Position numbers and translations under genes: made by a program
DNA from: Polaribacter ponticola
GTDB lineage: Bacteria > Bacteroidota > Bacteroidia > Flavobacteriales > Flavobacteriaceae
Assembly (NCBI RefSeq): GCF_026191475.2
Contig: NZ_JAOSLC020000003.1
Location: 2,263,001-2,327,000 of the forward strand
Direction of reading: 5' to 3'
Length of the DNA stretch: 64,000 bases
The notes under the pieces: generated by a model
Databases searched by the model: none
Told to the model about the DNA's origin: nothing
What the model saw: only the letters and a program-made list of their open reading frames with translations
Part shown: one piece after another, positions 34,565 to 43,249 of the stretch
Position numbering within the stretch: the first letter of the stretch is position 1
Layout of the letters: the number at the start of each line of letters is the position of its first letter

Positions 34565-35707
34565 TTATTGATTTAGTACATATTTATCCAACATATCTAA
34601 AAATCTTTCATCACTCATTCCTGTTCGATTAAACATAATTATACTTCCAATTCCTTTATCTGGATAAATTCTTATTTCGCAGTAATAGCCACCACCACCT
34701 CCTGCATGTGTTACATACTTATTTTCGCCCAATTTCCCACTAAACCATGATAAACACATTCCAGTAGGTTTGCTACTTTTTGTAAAGTTTTCTGTAAAAA
34801 GCATTTTCTTGTATTCTTCTTTTATTAACCTACAATTAGGCTTTAATAATTCTTGTCCGTATTTCACTAAAGCAGTAGAATTTCCAACTAAACCTCCGTA
34901 AGGAGCACCATTAACATAGAAATTATTAAATGAATTCCATTTCCCTTGAGTTGTATTCATAAATTTAGATTTGTCTATCATAAAGCCCAAAATAGCATTT
35001 GAAAAACTGTATTTTTTATGATACCCTTTTGCATGCTGTTTAAAATTGCTTATAGTAAAATCCATTTCTTCATTCTTAATACCTAATATTTCTAAAATAT
35101 TTACACGAATATATTCTTCATAAGAAATTCCCGAAATATTTTCAATTAGACGACCAAGAAGTACATAACCAAGATTTGAATATGTATATTTTTCATTTGG
35201 ACCTGATTTTGTCTTTTTGTTTGAGGTAAAGATTTGGTTAAAAAAGTAGTTTCTGTCAAATAGCTTGTGCTCATCTGTTAGATGAATCCAACTTAAAGGT
35301 ATTGGATTAGGAATGCCACTTGAGTGATTTAATAATTGACGTACGGTAATCCTAGATGAATAAGGAAAATTTGGTAAGTAAGTAATTACAGGTTGTTCTA
35401 TATCAATTTTTTTCTGTTCTGCTAATTGTAAAATAGCTAAAGCTGTAAATGTTTTAGTTATAGAATATAGATTATAAGTAGTGGTTTTAGATGTCTTCTT
35501 ATTGTTTTTTATGTCTGCAAATCCTCCTAGAAATTTATGTATGATAGTGTCTTGATTAAAAATAAAATACTGAACAGAAGGAGTTTTATTTTTATGAATT
35601 TGTTTAGTTAAAATAGTATCAATTTGGTTCATTTTTCTTGTTTGAGAATTGCAAGTTACACTCAACATTATGGCCATAATTATGAATGTAATTTTTATCA
35701 TTTGCAT
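34565..35707 (-). CDS. Serine hydrolase (beta-lactamase/class C-like) lipoprotein
   Basis: The 380-residue protein belongs to the beta-lactamase/DD-peptidase superfamily (PF00144). Catalytic motifs are SITK (SxxK, in YSITKTFTAL), YSN (in KYTYSNLGYVLLGR) and the HAGGGGGY region equivalent to KTG. The N-terminus MQMIKITFIIMAIMLSVTC is a lipoprotein signal with lipobox SVTC. Its role may be peptide or ester hydrolysis; beta-lactam resistance is not implied. The neighbouring upstream gene, 66 bases away on the same strand, encodes a Crp-like regulator, and the two may form a unit. Confidence 0.88.
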   Translation of the reverse strand: MQMIKITFIIMAIMLSVTCNSQTRKMNQIDTILTKQIHKNKTPSVQYFIFNQDTIIHKFLGGFADIKNNKKTSKTTTYNLYSITKTFTALAILQLAEQKKIDIEQPVITYLPNFPYSSRITVRQLLNHSSGIPNPIPLSWIHLTDEHKLFDRNYFFNQIFTSNKKTKSGPNEKYTYSNLGYVLLGRLIENISGISYEEYIRVNILEILGIKNEEMDFTISNFKQHAKGYHKKYSFSNAILGFMIDKSKFMNTTQGKWNSFNNFYVNGAPYGGLVGNSTALVKYGQELLKPNCRLIKEEYKKMLFTENFTKSSKPTGMCLSWFSGKLGENKYVTHAGGGGGYYCEIRIYPDKGIGSIIMFNRTGMSDERFLDMLDKYVLNQ

Positions 35708-35773
35708 ATTTTAATGTTTATACAAAGATGATATAGTTCGTTACTATTTTCATTAACAAATGATAAAACCGTA

Positions 35774-36340
35774 TTATCGTACTAATTCACGTCTAAGTCT
35801 GCTAAGAGATATATTTGTAATACCTAGATATGAAGCAATGTCTGTATGAGGAATTAGGTTTTCAAGCAAAGGATATTGTTCTCTAAATTTTAGAAGTCTT
35901 TCTTTTGCGGTTAAAGAGGCCATTCCAATTTCTTTATCCACTTTATTGGATAGTTCAGTTCGTAAGACAGTATTCCCAAATTCTCTAATGTTTAGATTGT
36001 TTACCATCAACATTTCAAATTTTTTGGCACCTATAGTTGCTAAACTAATATTAGTTAGCGATTTAAAGTTTAGCATTGATGCTTTCTTTTGTGTTCTGGT
36101 ATTATATGGAGAAAGTATTGCTTTCGAACTAAAGAATGAGAGCGTTATCTCTTCACCTTCCGGACTTATTAAAAAACTCTTGCAAATTCCGTCGAGTAGG
36201 AAGTATTCTTTTTTGTTAGGTCTATCTTTTTTAATAAAAATCTCTCCTTTTTGATAATTTTCTATTTCTACAAGTGATTCTAGCTCATTTAGCGAATTGA
36301 CAGATAAAGGGTATATAGAGTTTATTATTTCTTGTATCAT
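35774..36340 (-). CDS. Crp/Fnr family transcriptional regulator
   Basis: The 188-residue protein has a cyclic-nucleotide-binding-like beta-roll (about residues 20-115, with YQKGEIFIKKDRPNKKEYFLLDG) and a short C-terminal winged-helix domain with IASYLGITNISLSRLRREL. Bacteroidetes have many such short regulators with no proven ligand. It has no cysteines in an FNR-type cluster. It sits upstream of the serine hydrolase gene and may control it. A pair of interleaved inverted repeats (cgtcttt/aaagacg and aatattga/tcaatatt) lies 40-92 bases upstream of its start. Confidence 0.85.
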   Translation of the reverse strand: MIQEIINSIYPLSVNSLNELESLVEIENYQKGEIFIKKDRPNKKEYFLLDGICKSFLISPEGEEITLSFFSSKAILSPYNTRTQKKASMLNFKSLTNISLATIGAKKFEMLMVNNLNIREFGNTVLRTELSNKVDKEIGMASLTAKERLLKFREQYPLLENLIPHTDIASYLGITNISLSRLRRELVR

Positions 36341-36488
36341 TCTATTTGTCTTTTTAGTTGCTAATGTGAGTTTTGATAAGCGTCTTTTTAATATTGAATC
36401 AGATACAATAAAGACGACTTATACTCAATATTAGCTAAGTTAGTTTTTTTAAACTAAAAAGTCAATTGGTATATGCTCAGTTTTAACC

Positions 36489-36515
36489 AAAAAAATCTCA
36501 AGCTTTCACTTGAGA
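36489..36515 (-). terminator. Intrinsic terminator of the TonB receptor gene
   Basis: On the minus strand TCTCAAG/CTTGAGA with a 6-base loop is followed by seven T, 28 bases after the receptor stop. Confidence 0.85.
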
Positions 36516-36542
36516 CTTTTATCACTTTATAAAAAGTTTCTT

Positions 36543-38887
36543 CTAAAATTTTAAAGTAACACCCACTAAAAAATTTCTTGTTGCCTGTGGGTAAAAACCT
36601 GCACCGTCTACGGTTGTTGCAGTTCCTGGATTAGACCAAGTATCATCATAAGTATAATAATAACCTCTGTCTACATATTCTTTATTAAAGATGTTGTTTA
36701 CCAATGCAGTAAATACAATAGATTTAAAAATTTTATCTGTTTCTAATTCGTAAACGAAATTTAAATCACTAGTAAAAAAACCTTCTAAAACATCTAAGTC
36801 AGATACTTTACTATTAATATTACTCATGTATTGTTTACCAACATATTTAGATAAAAAAGCAATTTGTAAGTTTTCTAAAGGTTTGTAAACCAAAGAATTT
36901 CCGAAAACAATATCTGGCGAAAAAGTAATTGGCGTATTTCCTAAATTTTGTAAAACACCATCTACGTTTGCATTAAAATCTTTATTCATATTTCTACTTA
37001 AAGAAATATTAGGTAATATAGAAAATTGCTCAGAAAGTGTAATATCTGCATCAATTTCTAAACCAAATCTATAACTTTTTCCACTAGATTCACGTAAAGG
37101 CTCTCCTGTATTTTGATCTATTGCACCCGTTAATACTAACTGATTTTGATAGTTCATATAATACAAATTGGTGTTTATTTTTACGTTATTATTAGAAAGT
37201 CTCCAACCTAATTCGAAATCGTCTAAACTTTCGTGTTGCGAAATCCCGCCTTCAAAATCGTTTCTGTTAGGCTCTTTGTTTGCTCTTGCATACGACGTAT
37301 AAAAACTGTTATTGTCATCTAACTTATAAGTTAAACCTAATTTAGGGTTAAAGAAACTAAAGTCTTTATCTACATTTATAGGATCTCTGTCAGAAGTTAA
37401 TCCGTTAGTTGTATAGTTTACAAATCTACCTTGTAAATCTACAAAAGCTTTAAAATTGTCAGAAAGCGTAAAAGTAGCTTTAGAAAAAACACTAAAATCA
37501 GACTTTTTAGAATTACTCTCATAATAACGGTCTCTAATATTTGTGTTAGCAGCTAAATCGCTTCCCCAAATAATTTCTCCGTAATGACTGTTTTTGTAGT
37601 AGTTTGATGAAAAACCAGAAATAACTTCTACTTTTTCATTCTTATAATTAGCATTAAAGTTTAAAACATAAAAATGATTGTCTAACCATCTATCTACAAT
37701 TACATCGCTACCATCTACGATTAAATTATCGTAATCTGCGGCATCTCTACCACCTTTAAACTGTTCGTAATAACCTAAACCTCTCGTGTAGTTTAAACCA
37801 ATATTAGTAGACCAATTTTCGTTTAATTTTTCGTTCCAGTGTAGTTGATAATGATCTTGACTGTAGTTGTCTGTTTCATTGTCATACGTATATGGGTTAT
37901 ATCTTCTATCCGTTGCTAATTGAGCAGCATCTATACCTTCCCAAGATTGGTAGGTATATTCTTTACCTCCAAAAACAATGGCTTTAATTAAAGTGTTTTC
38001 ATCAGAGTAACTACCTTGTAAAAAGTACGATTTTAAATCAGAAAAAGCTCTGTCTACATAACCATCAGAATAAATTTTAGAAACACGACCTGCCAATTCA
38101 AAATGATCGTTTACTTTACCTGTTGTAAATTTTACAGTATGTTTTCTTGTGTTGTAAGAACCAAAAGAGTTAGATATTTCTCCACCAGCATCTTCAGAAA
38201 TAGCATCCGTTAAAATATTTAAACTTGCACCAAAAGCACCAGAACCGTTGGTAGATGTACCAACACCACGTTGTAATTGTAAACTTTGTGTAGAAGAAGC
38301 AAAATCTCCTAAGTTTACCCAAAAACTACCCTGACTTTCAGAATCGTTAAAAGGAATACCGTTTAAAGTAACATTTACTCTAGAAGCATCAGAACCACGA
38401 ACACGAATGTACGTATAACCAATACCAGCACCAGCATCAGAAGATGAGATTACGTTTGGTAAATAGTTCATTAAAACAGGAATGTCTTGCCCTAAATTAC
38501 GTTTTGCAATTTCTTTTTTGGTAAGATTAGAATGCGTTACAGGCGCATCTGCTTTTACTCTAACTGCAGCTACTAAAACTTCGTCTAAAAGCGTAGCATT
38601 TGGGAATAATGTAAACTCTATTTCTTTGTTTTTAGATACGGAAATTTCTTTCGAAACCGTTTTGTATCCTAAAAAAGAAACCTGAATTGTATAATTTCCT
38701 TTACTAAGGTTTACAGAGAACAAACCATCAAAATTGGTAGAAGTTCCTGTATTGTTTTCTTTTACCAAAACAGTTGCTCCTGGTAAAGATTCATTGTTTT
38801 CATCTACTACTTTTCCTTTAAGTGTAAATGATTGGGCGTTTACAAGTATACTTGCAAACAAGAATAAAAAAAGGTAATTTTTTTCAT
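36543..38887 (-). CDS. TonB-dependent outer-membrane receptor, riboswitch-linked (probable thiamin uptake), N-terminal frameshift
   Basis: The protein contains a signal peptide, a carboxypeptidase-like regulatory domain (SFTLKGKVVDENNESLPGAT), a plug domain (YTYIRVRGSDASRVNVTLNG) and a 22-strand barrel ending VGVTLKF. The clean frame begins at a TTG at 38861, but adding one A to the T7 run at 38878-38884 restores an ATG at 38887 and a normal signal MKKNYLFLFLFASILVNAQ, for 781 residues. A TPP riboswitch lies upstream on the same strand. TPP-controlled outer-membrane receptors in Bacteroidetes are assigned to thiamin uptake, so that substrate is likely. It is followed by its own terminator. 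Confidence 0.88.
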
Positions 38888-38952
38888 TTTAAATAATTTA
38901 AAACGAATAAAAAGAGGTAATTATTCTTGTAATTAATATTGAATAATTAGTT

Positions 38953-39017
38953 GTCATTACGAGGAGTTTACGACGTGGTAATCTCAAGATTGCTTCAGAA
39001 TAATTCTTCGTAATGAC
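38953..39017. repeat. Paired 33-bp GTCATTACGAG repeats, inverted
   Basis: A 33-base unit starting gtcattacgaggagttta (38953-38985) is followed by a second copy in inverted orientation ending cttcgtaatgac (to 39017), so gtcattacga and tcgtaatgac form the outer arms. A related single unit occurs at 44573-44605. The element lies between the riboswitch aptamer and the receptor start codon. Confidence 0.7.
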
Positions 39018-39023
39018 TTTGTT

Positions 39024-39175
39024 ATAAATCCCTAAACAGCATTATCTGTTCTAGGTTCATTGGGTATGATCTCAGCCTTAAAAAGTTGAAAGTTTAGAAA
39101 GTTAAAAGTTGTAAAGTCTGTTGAGACTGAAAACTGTTAACTAAAAACTGCCAACTAAAATTAGCACCCCTTTAT
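39024..39175 (-). promoter_or_regulatory. TPP (THI-box) riboswitch
   Basis: On the minus strand the THI-element core is present in order: GGGGTGC, then GGCTGAGATCATACCC, then CAATGAACCT, GATAATGCTG and TTTAGGGA, closed by the P1 helix ATAAA/TTTAT. The pyrimidine-sensor (CTGAGA) and pyrophosphate-sensor (ATAATGC) signatures are intact. The variable P3 arm is greatly enlarged, by about 80 bases of A/T-rich, partly repetitive sequence. The aptamer lies 137 bases before the TonB receptor start and should repress it when thiamin pyrophosphate is plentiful. Confidence 0.9.
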
Positions 39176-39248
39176 GAGAACGGCGCAAAAGTAATTTGGA
39201 TTTTTTTAATAGAAAACAAAAAAGTGATTTTATTTTTAGAAGCTATTT

Positions 39249-39390
39249 CCAGCTTTCACTACTCGCTTTTTTTATGTTGTATTTATTTTGCTTCTGTATA
39301 CTTTTAGAGGTAATTTTCTTTTTAAGAATATATCTTTTAATTTAGTTTAATATAAAAAAGAGCTCAAACATGCCGTTCAATCTGGGCTAA
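39249..39390. repeat. CACTACTCGC / GAGCTC repeat element, copy 1 (interrupted)
   Basis: The left part ccagctttcactactcgc (39249-39266) with a T run, and the right part aagagctcaaaca...cgttcaatctgggc (39357-39387), match the two ends of the compact copy at 44690-44778. An AT-rich stretch of about 60 extra bases separates the parts here. Confidence 0.6.
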
Positions 39391-39411
39391 ACTTGTTTGC
39401 TTTTTTAATGT

Positions 39412-39815
39412 TTAATCTAACTTTGGTTTTTTTCTTAAAGCCTTTTTTACGGAAACTCGTTTCTTATTTTCTGCTTTCCTTTTAACAGAAGCTTTACTAG
39501 GTTTAGTAGCTCTTCTTTTTTTGGGCGAATTAAATTAGTTTTTAAAACGGTAATAAAACGTTTTATAGCTATGTCTTTATTTCTGTGTTGAGAACGAGAT
39601 TCTTCGCAAAATAAAATAAGAATATTCTCTTTTGTTAATTTAGATGAAAGCTTTAATTTTAAAAGTTCTTTTTCGTTAAAAGATAAAGAATTAGAGTTTT
39701 CTAAATCAAATGATAGTTCAATTTTAGAAGAAGTTTTATTTACATGTTGTCCTCCAGCACCAGAACTTCTAATCGCTTTAAAGTTTATTTCTTTTAAAAT
39801 AGTTTCAATATTCAT
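39412..39815 (-). pseudogene. arfB: ArfB/YaeJ-type peptidyl-tRNA hydrolase, 3' frameshift at A7
   Basis: ArfB rescues stalled ribosomes by hydrolysing peptidyl-tRNA. The catalytic RF-1-like domain is complete (SSGAGGQHVNKTSSKIEL with the GGQ motif at about residues 21-23). The normal lysine/arginine-rich C-terminal tail that enters the mRNA channel is in another frame: at the T7 run 39516-39522 one more base would continue PKKRRATKPSKASVKRKAEN to a stop at 39412, making 134 residues. As written, the tail becomes EELLNLVKLLL and ends at 39447. Since the basic tail is needed for ribosome rescue in known ArfB, the written form should be impaired unless the base is a sequencing error. Confidence 0.85.
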
Positions 39816-39897
39816 AGTGGATTATTTCTACTTATCGTTTTGCATACTGTAACATCTAGTAATTTTGTAATTCGTAAAATTGTAAAAAGATGTTTTC

Positions 39898-40553
39898 TTA
39901 ATAATCATAAGAATTACCAAAATCGTTATTCTGATGCATAAAATGCATGTCTATATCTTGTAAAGAATCTGAAAAAGAATGTAGATTTTCTTTATCAGAT
40001 ATAATTTTATTAATTGCGTCTGTTGCTTTTTTTAATCGGGTTTCTCTATCTCCTTTTAATAAAATATATGGTCTGTTGTGCTTTTTTAAAGCATCTTCAA
40101 AGGCATTAAACATTTCTAAACGCAATTCTGGTCTGTCTCTTAAATCATCTTCTTCCCAAGGCGTATCTATATAAGTTAATAGATATAAATCATATTGGTT
40201 TTCGCTTGCAGCTTTGTTTAATTTTTCATCAACAAAACCACCATAAAACTCTTCTGAATATACTTTAGTTTCTAACAAATCGGTATCGCAAATAAGTACT
40301 TTATCTGCCTTTTTAGCTAAAGTATTTTCTAGTTTCATTTGCCCAATTGCAATAGGGATTAAATCACTAGCTTCACAAGTTTTACGTTCGTTATTCCATT
40401 TTTTCTGAAGATATTTTCGTGCGTATTCAGGCGCCCAAACTGTATTGTAATAACGCGCTAATTGTTTAGAAAGTGTTGTTTTTCCTGTAGATTCAGGACC
40501 AAATAAAACAACTTTTACGATGTTAATGGGTTTTTGTTTAAGTTTTTTTCCAT
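39898..40553 (-). pseudogene. NadR-like P-loop ATPase/kinase, 5' frameshift at A7
   Basis: The frame that begins with ATG at 40338 lacks the nucleotide-binding N-terminus, but the same frame is open upstream and encodes VLFGPESTGKTTLS, a Walker A motif of the NadR/AAA_28 type, plus APEYARKYL. The proper start is the ATG at 40553, which joins this frame only if the T7 run at 40543-40549 had eight bases (MEKKLKQKPINIVKVVLFG); the product would be 218 residues. The start codon overlaps the end of pnuC, and the same run shapes the pnuC C-terminus. Such ATPases next to PnuC transporters probably phosphorylate the imported vitamin (nicotinamide riboside or thiamin) to trap it. Confidence 0.82.
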
Positions 40554-41146
40554 GCTAAATAACCAAATATGGCAATAAATGTAAATCCTAAGTATTGTAA
40601 ACTAGTAAATGTAAAACCTTTGTAAAAATATAAAGGTATAGAAATGATGTTACCTGCAATCCAAAAAAGCCAGTTTTCTATTTTTCGTTTTGCCATTAAC
40701 CACATACCTACAAAGAAAATTGCTGTTGTAATGGTATCTGCATACGCAACCCAAGAAGTCCATTTATCGAACATTTTATAAACTACAAAAACAAAAATAA
40801 GTGTTGTAAAAAAGATATAAATAGATGTTTTCTGCTCTTTTTTTGTAGTTCTAGAAATTTGTGTAACATGTGTTTCATCAACTTTACGAGTCCAAATATA
40901 CCAACCATAAACACTCATTATAAAATAATAACCGTTAATCATCATATCTCCTAAAAGTTCCCATTTTAAAAGCAGATATACAAAAATTGAAGTACTAATC
41001 ATTCCCGTAGGAAAAACCCAAACCTTATTTTGTTTGGAATACCAAACAGATAAAAAACCAAAAATTACAGCAATAATTTCTAAAGTAGTTTCTGTAGTAG
41101 AATAGGTTTTATATTGACCAAAAAGGAAATTGAAAATTTCTGACAT
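40538..41146 (-). CDS. pnuC: PnuC/PnuT family vitamin transporter
   Basis: This 202-residue protein has about seven hydrophobic helices and the PnuC signatures VWVFPTGMISTSIFVYLLLK and NGYYFIMSVYGWYIW. PnuC proteins are facilitated diffusion channels for nicotinamide riboside; PnuT relatives in Bacteroidetes carry thiamin. The downstream NadR-like kinase gene overlaps it, fitting an import-and-trap pair. A TPP-riboswitch-controlled receptor lies two genes further along on the same strand, which makes thiamin (PnuT) a serious alternative. With the suspected eighth A at 40543-40549 the C-terminus would change from AWKKT to AWKKNLNKNPLTS. Confidence 0.88.
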   Translation of the reverse strand: MSEIFNFLFGQYKTYSTTETTLEIIAVIFGFLSVWYSKQNKVWVFPTGMISTSIFVYLLLKWELLGDMMINGYYFIMSVYGWYIWTRKVDETHVTQISRTTKKEQKTSIYIFFTTLIFVFVVYKMFDKWTSWVAYADTITTAIFFVGMWLMAKRKIENWLFWIAGNIISIPLYFYKGFTFTSLQYLGFTFIAIFGYLAWKKT

Positions 41147-41170
41147 TATAGGTTTTTTAAAGTTGTAAAT

Positions 41171-42082
41171 TTAAGGTTTTCTATTTGTTAGAAAAGAGAA
41201 ACAAATAATATTAAAGATATTTTTTCCTAAAAAAATTGGTGTTTCACCAGTTTTTAATTTAAAAAAACGAGAAAAGTATCCGTAATCAGAAAAGTTAAGC
41301 ATTTCAGATATAGAAGCTAAGTTATTTTCAGAATGAATAATTAGTCTTTTAGATTCTAAAATAATCCTTTCTGCAATAAGTTCATTTGTAGTTTTATTTA
41401 TTGTTTTTTGTACAACTCTGTTTAAATGTTTTGTTGTTATGTTTAATTTATCGGCATAAAATTTTGGTAGTTTTTCTGTGTAAAAATTATCATTAATAAG
41501 CTTTTCTAAGTTTTCTAAAATAATAGAATAACTATGCGAAACTAGCTTTTCTGTATTCATGTTTGCTGTGTAAGCTCTAGTTAATTCGATATAAATACTA
41601 TTTATTAGATTTATTATTTTTAATTCTTTTAAAAGGTTATTTTGATGAAACTCTTTATAGATTTCTTCAAATTTAGAAGTTAAGTTACTAGTTTTAGCAA
41701 AATCTAATTCTAATAAAGGCGGATTCTGATTCGAATAATAAAAAGGAAATGAGTTAAGCGTATGATCTAAAAACTTTAGTTCATAAAATTCTTGCGAATG
41801 GAAAAAAATATATCCTTCTGGTTTAGTACTAAAACTCCAAGAATGTGTTTGCCCTGGTTTTAAAAAGAAAACTTTTCCAGGTTGTACAGCGTACGAATTA
41901 AAATCAATTTCATGGCTTCCTAATCCTTCAGTAAAAATTACACATAAGTAAAAGTTATGACTGTGAGGCTTCACTATTAACTTACTATTTAATGCTACAT
42001 GACTAGAAAAAGTATTGATATAGAAATCTTTTAAAGATTCAGATTCTTGAAACTGATTAATTTTTAAAACAGGTATTTTCAT
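41171..42082 (-). CDS. AraC family transcriptional regulator with cupin sensor domain
   Basis: The 303-residue protein has an N-terminal AraC-binding cupin (about residues 25-150: KPHSHNFYLCVIFTEG, FFLKPGQTHSWSF) and a C-terminal AraC/XylS double helix-turn-helix (about 205-295: FYADKLNITTKHLNRVVQK and LNFSDYGYFSRFFKLKTGE). It should be a ligand-responsive transcription factor; the ligand is unknown. It lies 24 bases upstream of pnuC on the same strand, so it may be co-transcribed with and regulate the vitamin transporter genes. Confidence 0.88.
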   Translation of the reverse strand: MKIPVLKINQFQESESLKDFYINTFSSHVALNSKLIVKPHSHNFYLCVIFTEGLGSHEIDFNSYAVQPGKVFFLKPGQTHSWSFSTKPEGYIFFHSQEFYELKFLDHTLNSFPFYYSNQNPPLLELDFAKTSNLTSKFEEIYKEFHQNNLLKELKIINLINSIYIELTRAYTANMNTEKLVSHSYSIILENLEKLINDNFYTEKLPKFYADKLNITTKHLNRVVQKTINKTTNELIAERIILESKRLIIHSENNLASISEMLNFSDYGYFSRFFKLKTGETPIFLGKNIFNIICFSFLTNRKP

Positions 42083-42146
42083 AATGATGTCCTAAAAGTA
42101 CAAAAATTGGCGAGTAAACTATATATTAAAATTTGTTTTAACATCT

Positions 42147-42154
42147 TAATTTTG
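42147..42154 (+). promoter_or_regulatory. -7 box (TAATTTTG) for the DUF983 gene
   Basis: TAATTTTG fits TAnnTTTG and ends 22 bases before the ATG of the DUF983 gene. Confidence 0.45.
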
Positions 42155-42176
42155 CAGTATTATTAAATTAAGTAAT

Positions 42177-42530
42177 ATGTCTAGTGTACTACAAGTCTTA
42201 AAATGTAAATGTCCTAATTGTAAAAAAGGAAATATCTTTAGTAATTTAGGAAACCTTCTGTTTTTTAGAGCGCCAAAAATGAATAGTACATGCAACACAT
42301 GTAATTTTAAATTTGAAAAAGAACCAGGTTTCTTTTTTGGAGCTATGTTTGTAAGTTATGCTCTTGTAGTTGCAGAAATGGTTGCAAGTGTAGTTTTGTT
42401 ACGATTTTTATTAGGTCTTTCTTTTGTATATGTAATAGCTTCTGTACTTATAATGGTACTTTTATTAAGTACGTTTAATTTTAGAATTTCTCGTTCTATC
42501 TGGATTTATATGTTCTATAAAAACAATTAG
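42177..42530 (+). CDS. DUF983 family membrane protein
   Basis: This 117-residue protein opens with a zinc-ribbon-like cysteine cluster (CKCPNCKKGNIF at about residues 10-21, paired with CNTCNFKF near 38-45) and ends in two hydrophobic helices (about 55-78 and 82-102). The combination is the DUF983 pattern, frequent near cytochrome oxidase genes in other phyla, but its role is not established. Here it stands alone, with a -7 box upstream and a convergent PPTase gene downstream. Confidence 0.87.
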   Translation: MSSVLQVLKCKCPNCKKGNIFSNLGNLLFFRAPKMNSTCNTCNFKFEKEPGFFFGAMFVSYALVVAEMVASVVLLRFLLGLSFVYVIASVLIMVLLLSTFNFRISRSIWIYMFYKNN

Positions 42531-42559
42531 CATCTTTTCTAAGTAAGGAAAAAATTATT

Positions 42560-43186
42560 TTAGTAAGCAAATACACAGGTAAAACCTTCAAATTCTAAAA
42601 ACTGAATATTGTATGAAGATTCTTCGCCATTATATCGTATTTCTCCAGAAGTTTTTTCATCAGCAAATCTAAAATCATCAACGTAAATATGATGTAGAAA
42701 GAGTAATTTTTTCTTTCCATATATTTTGTATAAACTTTCTTTTGCTCCCCAAACTATGGTTAGTTTACTAATTAAAGCATCATGATTTGCAATGGTTTTA
42801 TATTCTTCTACAGGTGTAAATTTATGTGCTATTTTTAAAATTTTATCACGCTGTTTTTCAATATCAATACCAACATGTAAAGTATCAGAAATTATTAAAC
42901 CAGAAAAAGTAAAGGAATGTGTAATAGAAATGTATTTTCCATCCTTTAAATGCGGTTTTCCAAACTCATCATAAATTAAATCAGCATCAGAATAACCAAC
43001 TTCTTTTAATAAATGACGCACACTTAAAAAACCTTTTTGGTGTAATTCAGATTTCATTCCATTTAAACGATTTCTACTTTTATCAGTAAGTAAAACGTTC
43101 GTATTTAAATCATTAAAAGATTCTTCAATCTTCCAAATTAATACCTTTGTTGTTTTATTAACCGTTAATGTTTTGTAAAGAGCCAT
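42560..43186 (-). CDS. 4'-phosphopantetheinyl transferase superfamily protein
   Basis: This enzyme moves phosphopantetheine from CoA to a serine of acyl carrier proteins. The metal/CoA-binding motif VGIDIEKQRDK (near residue 105) and the WGAKESLYKIYGKK motif (near residue 155) define the Sfp/AcpT superfamily. I choose the ATG at 43186 (MALYKTLTVN), giving 208 residues; a longer frame exists but would run into the divergent ahcY promoter and begins with an unnatural hydrophobic extension. The substrate carrier protein is not visible in the window. Confidence 0.86.
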   Translation of the reverse strand: MALYKTLTVNKTTKVLIWKIEESFNDLNTNVLLTDKSRNRLNGMKSELHQKGFLSVRHLLKEVGYSDADLIYDEFGKPHLKDGKYISITHSFTFSGLIISDTLHVGIDIEKQRDKILKIAHKFTPVEEYKTIANHDALISKLTIVWGAKESLYKIYGKKKLLFLHHIYVDDFRFADEKTSGEIRYNGEESSYNIQFLEFEGFTCVFAY

Positions 43187-43207
43187 ATATTTTAAATATC
43201 TAAGTAG

Positions 43208-43215
43208 TATCTTTG
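43208..43215 (+). promoter_or_regulatory. -7 box (TATCTTTG) for ahcY
   Basis: TATCTTTG fits TAnnTTTG, 34 bases before the ahcY ATG. It lies within the longest upstream extension of the divergent PPTase frame, supporting the shorter PPTase start. Confidence 0.55.
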
Positions 43216-43249
43216 CACTTCGAAAAAATAGAATATAAATATACATAAT

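Noticed and set aside
36381..36432. Interleaved inverted repeats upstream of the Crp-like gene as a structured regulatory RNA
   Set aside because: The arms are only 7-8 bases in very AT-rich DNA and could occur by chance; noted in the gene entry but not called as a feature.
43187..43246. Longer N-terminus for the PPTase (start at 43246)
   Set aside because: The extension overlaps the ahcY promoter box, is unlike the family and leaves no room for divergent promoters; the ATG at 43186 is better.
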